From positions 1 through 64,000 of the forward strand of contig JAVJQS010000002.1 of assembly GCA_040218815.1 (NCBI GenBank): DNA of 64,000 bases, read 5' to 3'. The DNA comes from JAVJQS01 sp040218815 (GTDB taxonomy: Bacteria; Bacteroidota; Bacteroidia; Flavobacteriales_E; Vicingaceae). The notes under the pieces were generated by a model that saw nothing but the letters and a program-made list of their open reading frames with translations, was not told the DNA's origin and did not search any database. Positions 25,086 to 34,400 of this stretch are shown here, in pieces. A program made the translations under genes and the position numbers. Numbering within the stretch: the first letter of the stretch is position 1; each line of letters begins with the position of its first letter.

Positions 25086-26216
25086 TCAAACGCTCGATTT
25101 AATCGAACTGTTAAGCTTCGCAACCGGCTTTTTAAAAACCTTAACCATTCTATCAGATGTATCAATTAAGAACTTAATCATTTTAGGCCAATCTTCTTTT
25201 TCATAAACCGAAACACCTTGCATTTCAAATTTTATTCTCGATGAAACTTTATCATTCATTCTTTCCCACTCCAGTTTATCATTGAAATCACTTTCAATTG
25301 CTTCTTTTCTGGCTTCAAGAAAATCAAAACACTTTTTGTTCTCCATTTGAGTTCCTCTATTGATATAAATTTCTCCTCTAGCATATGTTCTAGTTACCAC
25401 TATGTTAAGATTCACTCCACTCATGCCAATCCCGATTCCAATCCAATTATCTTTAGAAGGGGATATATTAGAGAATAGTTTATTTTTTTGATTGCTGGCT
25501 TTTATAAACTCTCCCCAAAAATCTAAACGAACTTGGTATCTATGTTTTAGGTTTTCTTGAACAGTAATCTCTTCTTGAGCTTTTGAAGCCATACTTATAG
25601 TATATTCTTGTGCATCAATCACAGGAAGTATTTGATCTAAATTCAAAAAGAGTTTCTCATCTAATTTATACGGTGTGACTTTAAAACACTGAATTCGAAT
25701 ATTAAAATTCATTAGCCAAAGAACTGTAGAGGTTACCTCTTTTCTAAACTTTGCAGCAATTAAAATAATGCGTTGCTTAGACCCTTCGTTAATTTGTACT
25801 TCACTATAATCTTCCTTTTTAAGAAATTCCGCTAAAACCTCTTCTGCTGAGTTCTCTACATTTTGGACATTTAAATAATCTTGAAATATTCTTTTAATGT
25901 CCTCTTTTGATAAGGTACTGCAATAGGAAGCATACTTTAGCGCTTGCCAAGTAACATCTTTACCTGAGTCATCTAGTTTATTTTCAATAATTACCAAGTT
26001 TCCTTGTTTGTCTAATGCTAATAAATCAAGACGTTCTCTGGTTTCTTCAAAACCATCAAATTCCTTTTGAATGATTAAAAGCTCTTCATCTGCAAGGCAT
26101 GTAGGATCATTTGCAATCCATTCTTGTAAATGCTCTCTTTCTTTAAAGCCTAGTTGAGAGAAAGTACACTTCTCTAGTTTCTCAATTATATTATTGTCTT
26201 GATTTATTCGATACAT
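25086..26216 (-). CDS. DUF4268 protein with PD-(D/E)xK nuclease-like N-terminus
   Basis: 376 aa. The N-terminal third has a RecB/NucS-like nuclease core: RLDLLALDKQGNLVIIENKL gives Asp64, Glu78 and Lys80, and the QALKYA motif with Gln91 follows. The C-terminal part (WGEFIKASNQKN onward, then IYINRGTQMENKKCFDFLEA) matches the DUF4268 layout, whose members are thought to be restriction-type or DNA-binding proteins. It follows the HARE-HTH-like gene by 25 bp and precedes the TAC toxin by 63 bp. A defence role is inferred from context. Confidence 0.78.
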   Translation of the reverse strand: MYRINQDNNIIEKLEKCTFSQLGFKEREHLQEWIANDPTCLADEELLIIQKEFDGFEETRERLDLLALDKQGNLVIIENKLDDSGKDVTWQALKYASYCSTLSKEDIKRIFQDYLNVQNVENSAEEVLAEFLKKEDYSEVQINEGSKQRIILIAAKFRKEVTSTVLWLMNFNIRIQCFKVTPYKLDEKLFLNLDQILPVIDAQEYTISMASKAQEEITVQENLKHRYQVRLDFWGEFIKASNQKNKLFSNISPSKDNWIGIGIGMSGVNLNIVVTRTYARGEIYINRGTQMENKKCFDFLEARKEAIESDFNDKLEWERMNDKVSSRIKFEMQGVSVYEKEDWPKMIKFLIDTSDRMVKVFKKPVAKLNSSIKSSV

Positions 26217-26241
26217 AATTTTAATGTTTCATATGGCTATC

Positions 26242-26490
26242 CTATAAGTTCCTTAATCTAACCAGATTCGGTTCCGTAAACTCAAATAAATGCGCATAAG
26301 TTTTACCTGCATGTGTATTGGGGTGAGTTCTTAACCTGATTTGCTTTGCATTTGCAAAGCCACCATCATTTTTATGGTAGAGTTTTCTATTGGCAATTTC
26401 ATTGCTTATTTCTTCTAAAGTAGCCGTTCTGTTTTCTTTGCTTAAAAGAACTACGGCTATTGCTTCATGTAATTTTAAAATACGTTCCAT
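26242..26490 (-). CDS. Small HARE-HTH-like winged-helix protein
   Basis: 82 aa. LHEAIAVVLLSKENRTATLE, EISNEIANRKLYHKNDGG and then KQIRLRTH resemble the HB1/ASXL/restriction-endonuclease HTH (HARE-HTH) domain: a helix, Ile-Ala-x-x-Ile-x-x-x-x-Leu-Tyr and a charged wing. This domain usually reads modified DNA or is fused to restriction endonucleases. Here it stands alone, directly upstream of the DUF4268 nuclease-like gene, and probably works with it. Confidence 0.6.
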   Translation of the reverse strand: MERILKLHEAIAVVLLSKENRTATLEEISNEIANRKLYHKNDGGFANAKQIRLRTHPNTHAGKTYAHLFEFTEPNLVRLRNL

Positions 26491-26577
26491 TTCTAATTTC
26501 TATATAACAAACTGCAAAACTATACTAGTAAAAATCTACCTTAAATTAAATCAAATATCATATAACTAAAATTTCGC

Positions 26578-26662
26578 TACATTTGCGTCGCTCATTCTTC
26601 CACATTTGGAGAAAGGAGTTTCAGAGTCCGATGCGTCAAGATATGCACCGGACTTTGCGGTT
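26578..26662 (+). ncRNA. Candidate small RNA or structured 3' UTR
   Basis: In a 172-bp gene-free gap, TACATTTG (26578-26585) matches the -7 consensus TAnnTTTG exactly, pointing rightward. Downstream lies a hairpin: AGTCCG-a-TGC (26625-26634) paired with GCA-c-CGGACT (26645-26654), then TTTGCGGTTTT. A transcript from here would be ~75 nt and run antisense into the 3' end of the nuclease-like gene at 26663. No -33 element is evident. Alternatively the hairpin, 9 bp past that gene's stop on the minus strand, is simply the operon's 3' end structure. Confidence 0.35.
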
Positions 26663-27190
26663 TTAATAGATATCATCTAATTTTCTTTTCTCTTTTTTCT
26701 CAATCTGTTTTTTACCACCAGGTTCATTTAAATGATACGCAGTCAATAAGTAATAGTCTAATTTACTCCTTTGTGGTTCAAGTATTATGACGTATTCCTC
26801 ATCTTTATCATAAACATATGTTCTAACCACCGACTTGCCATCGATCCGATCTTCATAACTAAATACCGAAAGTTTTTCGGGATTTTTTTCTTCAATGTGG
26901 TATTTTATCCAATGGAGTCTTGCAGATCGATCCAATTCAAATGATCTTGATTTTAATTTATTGCCTTTTTGATCGACATCATTTCTTGTCGTTAGGTGTT
27001 TAAAAAGAGTTTGTAAAGGAGGCACTCCATCTTCTGTAGTAGGTCTAATTTGTTTTAATCTAAATTTAAAGCCCGTGTTGTTAGTAATATCCCTGTCAAA
27101 AACACCTTGAAGCGATTTAAGTCGTTGTGGGTGACTTAAATGATTTATCTCTAATAGCTCTGAATATTTCTTTAATAAATTAAACGGCAT
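26663..27190 (-). CDS. Barnase/RelE-fold (BECR) nuclease-like protein, candidate effector
   Basis: 175 aa. The second half, RSARLHWIKYHIEEKNP, then VRTYVYDKDEEYVIILEPQR and DYYLLTAYHLNEPGGKKQIE, has the order typical of phage Barnase-EndoU-ColicinE5/D-RelE-like nucleases: a helix with Arg and His, then strands with Tyr-Val-Ile-Ile-Leu and Tyr-Leu-Leu-Thr-Ala-Tyr. It is the last gene of the run that begins with hsdR, 4 bp after the DUF3800 gene. No adjacent dedicated antitoxin is recognised. Role as an RNA-cleaving effector is inference. Confidence 0.55.
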   Translation of the reverse strand: MPFNLLKKYSELLEINHLSHPQRLKSLQGVFDRDITNNTGFKFRLKQIRPTTEDGVPPLQTLFKHLTTRNDVDQKGNKLKSRSFELDRSARLHWIKYHIEEKNPEKLSVFSYEDRIDGKSVVRTYVYDKDEEYVIILEPQRSKLDYYLLTAYHLNEPGGKKQIEKKEKRKLDDIY

Positions 27191-27194
27191 GAAT

Positions 27195-27863
27195 CTATTT
27201 TAGGTCAATATGAAAAAGGTTAAACTTATTCTCATTCTTTGGAGTTGATTCATTTATTGGTGTAGAGCAATGACTTTCTATTTTCTCTATCAATTTATTT
27301 TTGGCGATAACCTTATTCTTTCCTCTAAGCTTGTAATTTATAGCTCCCATTATTAGGTCAGTTAATTGCATAAAACTGCTTTCATGAGAATGAATAAATT
27401 GAAAGTTCCGAATAGAAGCATTATACTTCAAAATCTCTTTTAATTTTTTTAGTTTCTTATGGCTAATTGTATCCTTTATATCTAAATATACATTATAACT
27501 GTATTGCTGATTTATTTTATGGTGAAGTAGTTGGTAATACATTTTAAAGTAAAAATCATTAAAAGTAAATCCGTCTCTTGATTCATCAATTTGCGATTTT
27601 TTTACGATGACTGAACGAAAATTTAAATCACAGGAGAAGAAGTAATCAATTAAGTCTGCGTAGTATTCATATTCACTCGAAGAGACACTTGACCATTTAA
27701 TTTCTCCTTTTATTTTATGTTTAAACTTTAGCATTTTTAAATGAGCTTTGTGCTGCTTCATTTGATTGTATGCAGTACTCACATATGCTATCATCATAAA
27801 TGGCATTCCATCATTTTGTAAATGAGTGCTTTCGTCACAATAAAAATTAAAAGTCTTGTTCAT
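27195..27863 (-). CDS. DUF3800 domain protein
   Basis: 222 aa. Diagnostic features are the N-terminal FYCDESTH (strand with Asp-Glu-Ser), KGEIKWSSVS in the middle, and the C-terminal FMQLTDLIMGAINYKLRG helix. The scattered acidic residues are those of the RNase H-like fold assigned to this family. Members are common in defence islands and mobile DNA, but their activity is not established. It lies 3 bp after the unknown gene and 4 bp before the BECR-like gene, so all three are probably co-translated. Confidence 0.85.
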   Translation of the reverse strand: MNKTFNFYCDESTHLQNDGMPFMMIAYVSTAYNQMKQHKAHLKMLKFKHKIKGEIKWSSVSSSEYEYYADLIDYFFSCDLNFRSVIVKKSQIDESRDGFTFNDFYFKMYYQLLHHKINQQYSYNVYLDIKDTISHKKLKKLKEILKYNASIRNFQFIHSHESSFMQLTDLIMGAINYKLRGKNKVIAKNKLIEKIESHCSTPINESTPKNENKFNLFHIDLK

Positions 27864-27866
27864 TTC

Positions 27867-28274
27867 CTATAATTCTTTATTAGTCAATTCCAATGTTTTA
27901 AGAACAATGTACTCCAATTTACATTGTACTTTAAAATCCATATGTTCTAAATTAGAGCGAATGCTATTTGCTTTAATGATTAAGCTACCGCCATAACCAG
28001 CCTTTTGCAAATAATGAAAAAGTAATTCAATATGTTCTTTTGATAATTCTACCTCTTTTGGTACAAATTGGCTGAAAAATGCCTCCCATTCTTCAAGAGA
28101 CTTAGTCCGCTCTGAATCATCATAACTTTTGAAATAGTTGTTTATGTTTTGAGTAAACTTTGAAAATACATCGACGGTGACACCTTTATCATACATTTTG
28201 ATTAATTCCTTAATTCGATCTAAGTGTTTATTGTCTTCTAAATTAATTGAGTAGTTGTTCTCTCCGTAAGTCAT
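27867..28274 (-). CDS. Unknown protein of the extended hsd operon
   Basis: 135 aa, acidic and mostly helical (LEDNKHLDRIKELIKMYDKG; SLEEWEAFFSQFVPKEVELS; LEYIVLKTLELTNKEL). No signal peptide or membrane segment. I do not recognise a family. The gene starts 8 bp after hsdS ends and is followed after 3 bp by the DUF3800 gene, which suggests that it is a partner, adaptor or immunity protein for the two genes that follow. Confidence 0.7.
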   Translation of the reverse strand: MTYGENNYSINLEDNKHLDRIKELIKMYDKGVTVDVFSKFTQNINNYFKSYDDSERTKSLEEWEAFFSQFVPKEVELSKEHIELLFHYLQKAGYGGSLIIKANSIRSNLEHMDFKVQCKLEYIVLKTLELTNKEL

Positions 28275-28282
28275 AATAATAA

Positions 28283-29698
28283 TTAATAGTTAGTTTCCCC
28301 CTCAGCAGCTCTCCCAAACTCAACCTCCTCCATCTTCTCATACCCTTTCCTTGTCTCCTTCGACTCCGCTCTGGATGACAAAGAAGTATGTTTTGTCAGG
28401 TCGAGCGAAGTCGAGACCTGACCATTCATCAACATCGGCAACAACCAATCCCGAAGCGAAGAGAGATGCTGGTTTTGTTTTGAGTTTGAAATTGTTTTTT
28501 TCAAAATGTCGTCGAAAAGTGGAACTTGCTTCTTTAAAAATTTTGAGTTAGGTATTAGAACTCTTAAATCATTTACATCGCGAGCACTTAAATGTGCCAC
28601 AGTAGTTCGAGAGACATTTTTTTCTCTGGCCTTTATATATGGCTTAATTGAAAAAAGAGTTTGAAATAAAGAGATTGATGAATTATCTTTTTTTCTAATT
28701 CTTAAACATCTTTGATTAAGGTATGCCCCTTCCTGATTCCAGAAGTTCAAGTGAAAATTACCATCCATTCCAATTAATAAATCACCCTCTTCCAGTTTGT
28801 ATTTGATGTCAACAGCAGTTTGAGAAGAATATGTAGAAATTGTTCTATTTAATATATCTCTAATTCTTACAACTGGTAATCCATTTGAATTATCAGAGAA
28901 ATATTCGGTTCCAAATGGGAACCCGTATTGAACATCCATCTCTTTTTTCAGTTCCTTTACCTTCCAACCCTCAGGAATCTCTCTCTTCAATTCTTCATTA
29001 TAAACCATTTTGCCGCCGGAGGATTTGTACCCTTTGGGTTTTCCGATTTGGTCCCCTTCGACTCCGGACTCCACTGAGCCTGCCGAAGTGCTCTGTGTGA
29101 CAAAATCTGATGCTTCGAAGGGAAACTCAAACTGCACAAACCAATAATCATAAATCAATTTGGCCATGCCCTCTAACTCTGCATTAATTTTGTTGTTCAG
29201 CTCTATTTTGGCGTCTAAATCAGAAAGGACTTTCGCGATTTGGGTTTGGGTATTTAAATCAGGAAATGGAAGTTCGAATAATCTAAGAGTTTTTTCATCC
29301 ACCCTTTTTCTTCCGGAAGTTCCTTCCATGCAACTGATAGCTCTATTTCTAAAAGTTGGACTAATTGCTAAATAATAAATAAATTCACTTTCAGTGTATT
29401 TCGTTTTTCTCAAAACTATAAACTCGGATGAGCCATAAGCAACTTCATCTTTTTCCAAAATATCAACAAATGCTGTTTTCCCGTTTTCTAAACAAGGTGT
29501 AATCTTGGCAACTACAGTATCAAAGTTTCTAAACTTAGGCCCTGCAGAGTATTCTTTAATTTCATAACCATTAATCTTTCGCTGAAACTCTGTAAGCATT
29601 CCCATTGGAATCTTTTTTGCAAGTGCTCCTTTTTGAATGCTTTCAGGAGGATTAAAGCTTATAGCTTTCCCAATTTGTATCTTTTCCCAATTACTCAT
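28283..29698 (-). CDS. hsdS: Type I restriction-modification specificity subunit S
   Basis: 471 aa with two target-recognition half-domains, each followed by a conserved helix. The first ends with the Methylase_S pattern DLNTQTQIAKVLSDLDAKIELNNKINAELE (residues ~138-167); the second begins near residue 235 (REIPEGWKVKELKKEMDVQYG) and ends with LLPMLMNGQV. It determines the DNA sequence bound by the HsdM/HsdR complex. It overlaps hsdM by 8 bp. Odd: the linker after the first helix (around residues 198-218) and the last ~40 residues are encoded by dispersed intergenic-type repeats, so the protein carries low-complexity inserts not normal for HsdS. Confidence 0.93.
   Translation of the reverse strand: MSNWEKIQIGKAISFNPPESIQKGALAKKIPMGMLTEFQRKINGYEIKEYSAGPKFRNFDTVVAKITPCLENGKTAFVDILEKDEVAYGSSEFIVLRKTKYTESEFIYYLAISPTFRNRAISCMEGTSGRKRVDEKTLRLFELPFPDLNTQTQIAKVLSDLDAKIELNNKINAELEGMAKLIYDYWFVQFEFPFEASDFVTQSTSAGSVESGVEGDQIGKPKGYKSSGGKMVYNEELKREIPEGWKVKELKKEMDVQYGFPFGTEYFSDNSNGLPVVRIRDILNRTISTYSSQTAVDIKYKLEEGDLLIGMDGNFHLNFWNQEGAYLNQRCLRIRKKDNSSISLFQTLFSIKPYIKAREKNVSRTTVAHLSARDVNDLRVLIPNSKFLKKQVPLFDDILKKTISNSKQNQHLSSLRDWLLPMLMNGQVSTSLDLTKHTSLSSRAESKETRKGYEKMEEVEFGRAAEGETNY
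28345..28430. repeat. Dispersed repeat inside the hsdS 3' end
   Basis: CTCCTTCGACTCCGCTCTGG, ATGACAAAGAAG and then TGTCAGGTCGAGCGAAGTCG with GAGACCTGAC. The last part forms a stem GTCAGGTC / GACCTGAC-like inverted repeat. It resembles the CTTCGAC/GAGCGAAG repeats found elsewhere in this window but lies within coding DNA and encodes the last ~28 residues before the unique end of HsdS. Confidence 0.7.
29048..29104. repeat. Dispersed repeat inside the hsdS central linker
   Basis: CCCCTTCGACTCCGGACTCC followed by ACTGAGCCTGCCGAAGTGCT and CTGTGTGACA. It reads in frame as a Ser/Gly/Glu-rich stretch (VTQSTSAGSVESGVEGDQ) between the two HsdS half-domains, where length variation is known to change spacing of the recognised bipartite site. 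Confidence 0.7.
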
Positions 29699-31322
29699 AA
29701 CTCAAGCCCTCCAAATTCTTTTCAATCTCTTTCTCCAACTGCTTGCCTTCCGCAAACAAATCACCTAAATTGCTTTTGTAGCCGTTGAGCTTTTCTTCAA
29801 ATTCTTCGGGTGTAATGTCTACGTATTCTATTTTTACTTCAAAATACTGGCCTGCACTTAGGCTGTAATTTTTCGCTTTTATGTCTTCGTAAGAAACCAC
29901 TACCGAAAAGTCGTCTTCGGCTCTTTTGGCATTAAAAACCTCAATAATGCGGTCTTCTTCTGCAGGAGAAAGTAAAGTCTTTTGGTTTTTGCCGTCTTTT
30001 ACTTTACTCCCCAAGTTAGAGGCATCTACCAATACCACGTCACCTTTGTTGGCTTTGTCTAAAAACAAAATAGAAACATTGGTTCCCGTAGTAGCAAAAA
30101 TATTAGAGGGCATGCTTACCACACCTGCCAACATTTTATCTTTTACTAATTTTTCGCGTATTTTTTTATCAATGCCGCTTTGGGCTGTAATAAAACCTGT
30201 AGGTACCACTATAGCAGCCTTGCCATTGGGTTTTAAAGAAGCCATTATGTGTTGAATAAACAACAAATAAATGGCCATGCTGTCCTTTTTACTTTTGGGC
30301 ACTTTAGGCACGCCTGCAAAAAAACGTTCTTGGTTTTGTTTGTTGTCCAAATCATCGCGGTAATCCGAAAAATCTAACTTAAAAGGGGGGTTAGAAACCA
30401 CATAATTAAACTTGGCCAAACTGCCGTCTTTCTCTTTATGGTAGGGCGAGAGTATGGTATTTCCCTTTACCACATTCGGCAAAGAATGCACTAAATCGTT
30501 TAAAATTAAATTCAAACGCAGCAGAGAAGAAGATTTTTGAGAAATATCTTGGGTGTAAATCGTGCATTGGTCTTCTCCAATTTGGTGCGCTAAATTCATG
30601 AGCAAAGTACCCGAACCCGCACTTGGATCGTAGCAGGTTACATTTTTCACTTCTTTATCTACTAAGCAGCGCGCCATTATTTTAGAAACAGCATGTGGCG
30701 TAAAGTATTCGGCATATTTTCCGCCACTGTCTGAATTGTAATCTTTAATCAGGTATTCAAAAATGGCAGAATAGAAGTCAAACTTTTCTTCGAAAATATG
30801 CTCAAAGCTAAAGTCTACCAATTTATTAATGATGGCTTTGCAAAAAGCATCTTTATCGTCTACAATGTACCTGCTCAATTCATCAAAAAGGGTCAGCTTT
30901 TCGCCTGTGTAGGTCATTACCGAGAATAAGTCACTATTTACTTTAGCAATATCCAATAAGGTGGCATCAAAGACTTGAGAAAAGTTCTTTTCGTTTTGCC
31001 GTGCAAACAAATTGCTTATAAAATGATCCCGTTGAATTACTGCGGTAGATTCACCCAATTGAGCAATTAGCATTTCAATCTCATCATCGCTGTAGCCATC
31101 AATAGTTTCTTGCCATTTATCTCCGGCAGCTTTTAGCTTAGCATCTATTTCCTTAGTGTTGTGTATGAATTTATCGTTAAGCAGTTTATACAAGAAAACC
31201 TGTGTAATCACTTTAAACTCATTGCCATCATTTCCTAAACCATAAGTAGCACAAACACTTTTTAGCTCATCAATAAGTGCTCTGGTTTTCTGCTCAAAAT
31301 CTTTCGTTCTATCCATATTCAT
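29691..31322 (-). CDS. hsdM: Type I restriction-modification DNA methyltransferase subunit M
   Basis: 543 aa, normal for HsdM. An N-terminal helical HsdM_N domain (residues ~8-150), then an N6-adenine methyltransferase with S-adenosylmethionine motif DPSAGSG at 232-238 and catalytic NPPF at 311-314. A C-terminal coiled tail (EEFEEKLNGYKSNLGDLFAE) contacts HsdS. It methylates adenine in the sequence set by HsdS. It is 112 bp downstream of hsdR, with a dispersed repeat in that gap, and overlaps hsdS by 8 bp. Confidence 0.96.
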   Translation of the reverse strand: MNMDRTKDFEQKTRALIDELKSVCATYGLGNDGNEFKVITQVFLYKLLNDKFIHNTKEIDAKLKAAGDKWQETIDGYSDDEIEMLIAQLGESTAVIQRDHFISNLFARQNEKNFSQVFDATLLDIAKVNSDLFSVMTYTGEKLTLFDELSRYIVDDKDAFCKAIINKLVDFSFEHIFEEKFDFYSAIFEYLIKDYNSDSGGKYAEYFTPHAVSKIMARCLVDKEVKNVTCYDPSAGSGTLLMNLAHQIGEDQCTIYTQDISQKSSSLLRLNLILNDLVHSLPNVVKGNTILSPYHKEKDGSLAKFNYVVSNPPFKLDFSDYRDDLDNKQNQERFFAGVPKVPKSKKDSMAIYLLFIQHIMASLKPNGKAAIVVPTGFITAQSGIDKKIREKLVKDKMLAGVVSMPSNIFATTGTNVSILFLDKANKGDVVLVDASNLGSKVKDGKNQKTLLSPAEEDRIIEVFNAKRAEDDFSVVVSYEDIKAKNYSLSAGQYFEVKIEYVDITPEEFEEKLNGYKSNLGDLFAEGKQLEKEIEKNLEGLSYE

Positions 31323-31384
31323 TCAATGTAATTTAATTTGCCTCTCTTTCTAATTTCCCTTGCTTTGAGGCATTGTTAAATTAG

Positions 31385-31427
31385 TACCCTGAGTGTCACG
31401 CCTTTCGTGTGATGTATCGAAGGGCAC
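31385..31427. repeat. Dispersed intergenic repeat between hsdR and hsdM
   Basis: ACCCTGAGTGTCACGCCTTT followed by CGTGTGATGTATCGAAGGGC. It contains the TGTCACGCC..GTGTGA and CGAAGG words that recur in and around other repeats here. It sits in the only sizeable gap within the hsd operon. Confidence 0.55.
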
Positions 31428-31434
31428 TAATTTA

Positions 31435-34400
31435 CTAGGCAACAGTGCCATAGTATTCATTTAAATATTCTTTTACCAATAATTGGTTGATGCGCTTGTA
31501 TTGAGGCATGCCCAATTGCATTTCACCTTTAAATTGTTTTATCACCAATCGCATCATCATTTTTTCTACATAATTCTCATTATCCAATTGATGGGTGTTT
31601 TTTTCTATCTCTTCATCCACTCCTTCTTTCAATTGCATTAATACTTCCGCTAGTTTTCTGTCTTTATCGGTAATGGGGTCTTTTTCCATCAGGCGTTTAT
31701 GCAAGCGAGCATATTTTTCATCTTTGCTGTACTTTTCTTTTAGTAATTGGTTTTTCCGTTCCAATTCTTTAGCCTGATTATAAATAACCTCTAATTCTTC
31801 AATATTTTCAGTCATTTCTTCCTTGCTTACTTCACTCAGGTTTTTCTTTTTGAATAGTCGTTCTAGTTCTTCTCTTAAGGAAATCAATTCCGGATCTCTA
31901 GGATCAAAATTTCCACCCAAAGCTTCTCTTGTTTTTTGAAGCATATTCTTCAATTGGTCAGCCAACACCATTTCTTCTTCATTCACTTTGGTAAAAGCGA
32001 AAAGGATGTCTTCTAAAGCAATGTTGAGTAGGTTTTGATTCTCAATGTCAGTTTCTAAGGCTTCTCTAGTATTGATTAAAGCCAAACGATTATTGGCTTC
32101 TCTTGAAAGCACGCCCAATTTATGGAAATCTAACTTCTCTAAAAGGTCATAATGTCCAAGCGTTCTAATTAGGTTGTATAAACTTCTCGCGTCATTCAAG
32201 GCCTTAGTCACCTTCAGCATTTCTTTGCGGTCGTTTATTTGAGATACTTGTTGTTGAAATACTTCCGCATTTTTGGTGTTGTAGTCAAATAATACATCTT
32301 CAATGTTATCTATTTCTTGCTTTATCTCTTCTGGGCTTTTGAAAAGGTCGGTGTAATATTCCATCTCATCACCCAATTGACCTTGCAGTTCAGCAAAATA
32401 GTCACGGTTGGTTTTATCAAACTCACTTTGTATGTCTGCAAAGTCAACTACATACCCATAGCGGTGATTTTTATACGTACGGTTAACACGAGTTAATGCT
32501 TGCAATAAATTATGTGCTTTTATTACTCTTGTGATGTAGAGTTTTTTCAGTCGTTTGGCATCAAAACCAGTGAGCAGCATGTTAAAAACAAAAAGGAAAT
32601 CAATTTTTCCTTCTTTAAAGTCTTCTACCAATTCTTTTCGGTCATCTTTAGAGCCTACATCATGAAGAATAACTTGAGCTGTTTTTACTTTTCTAGCTTC
32701 GTTTTGCTGCTTTCCATAGCTTTCACCTTTCTCAGCCGCCATGGATAGTTCGGGTTCCCGTTGGACATACTTTTCATTAAAAATTTGCTGCATCTCTTTC
32801 GCCTGATCTGAAGAGTCACAAATCACCATGCCGCCAACGGTATCATCTCCGCTAGAGAGTCTAAACTTTTCTAAATCTTGAATAACATAGTCTAATAGTG
32901 GCTCAACAAATTTGGGATGCGCGTAGACTTTCTTTTTATTGCCCGAGCCTCTAATCAGTTTGATTTCATCCAAGGCTTCTTCCAACTTTAGCTTGTAAGA
33001 AGTTTCAATTTCTTCTTTTATCAAACGTAGGGTGTAGCCATCCTTTATGGATTTGTTATAATAATACTTGTGGATGTATTCTCCGAATAAATCTTTGGAG
33101 TTGTAATCGTCACCCAAAAGTGGCGTTCCCGTCAAACCAATTTTAATGGCGTTGGGGTCAGATTCTCTCAAATTCGCCAGAAAACTTCCTTTTGGATTAT
33201 AGCTGCGGTGCACCTCATCTAAAAAATAAATTCGTTGAATATCTAAGTTGTAATCTGTGTTTTTCACAACCTCAGGGTCATCTTTAAATTTCTGAATGTT
33301 TACGACAGTAATTTCCGCCTTGCCGCTATCATTATGAAGTACAGCGGTAGATTTGATTTCTTTCGCAAATTCTTCTTTTGAATTTACATTATGCACCAAT
33401 AAGCCACGGCTTCTAAATTCGATGCTAGCCTGTATTAATAAGTCCAAACGGTCTACAATGAAATAGAACTTTGGAATGATACTTTTAGATTGATAATAAT
33501 CAGTCAAATACTTTACATTGTAAAAGGCCAATGCAGTTTTACCGCTTCCTTGTGTGTGCCAGATGATGCCTTTTGTGATGCCTTCTTCCAACTTTTGCTC
33601 AATGGCTTTGGTTGCGAATAGCTGTGGGTAGCGCATGATATGCTTTTCCAAGTGATTTACTCCTTGCACATAAGCAATTGCATATTGCAGGATAAAAGCC
33701 AAGCGATCTTTTTGAAAAAGCGAAGTACAAATTCTATTCGTTGGTGTATTCCAAGCGGTATTCACCGCATACTCTTCCGCATTTCGAATGCTTACTAAAT
33801 TATTATCCTTTAAAACGCTGAGTTCTTCGTCTACATTTAAAGGCTTAAGAATTTCAGCCTCTTTAAATTCAACTTCTTCCCTAAAATAATTAAAAGCGTG
33901 TTGACCATAGGAAGGAGCTGCATAAAATGCACCTTGCAGTGGCTCAGGGTCGCTATCGTCATATTCCATATTATTGGAAAAGACCATTAGCTGGGTAATA
34001 TTCACGAAATTTCTAAACTTCTTGTTTTGAAAACGACTTAAAATTCGCTTTCGTTCTGCTTGCACACCATCTAAATTGTTTGGCTTTTTAACCTCGATAA
34101 ATGCCAATGGCATTCCATTAATCAGCAGAATGATATCTGGCCTAAAATTATCATCATCCTTTTGATAAGGCAATTCTGTAACTACATGAAAAGCATTATT
34201 TTCAAAGTTTTCAAAGTCAATTAATCGATTACCTGATCGATTAGTCAGTTTTTGATAGAAAACTTTGCCTAAATCTTCATTTTCAAGACAAAGGGAAACT
34301 TCATCATACAAACGACGAACTTCTTGTTCGTTTAAATCTGGGTTAAGCTTTTCAACTTGGGCATTGAAAATGCCAACAAAAATATTTGTATTGTGATCCC

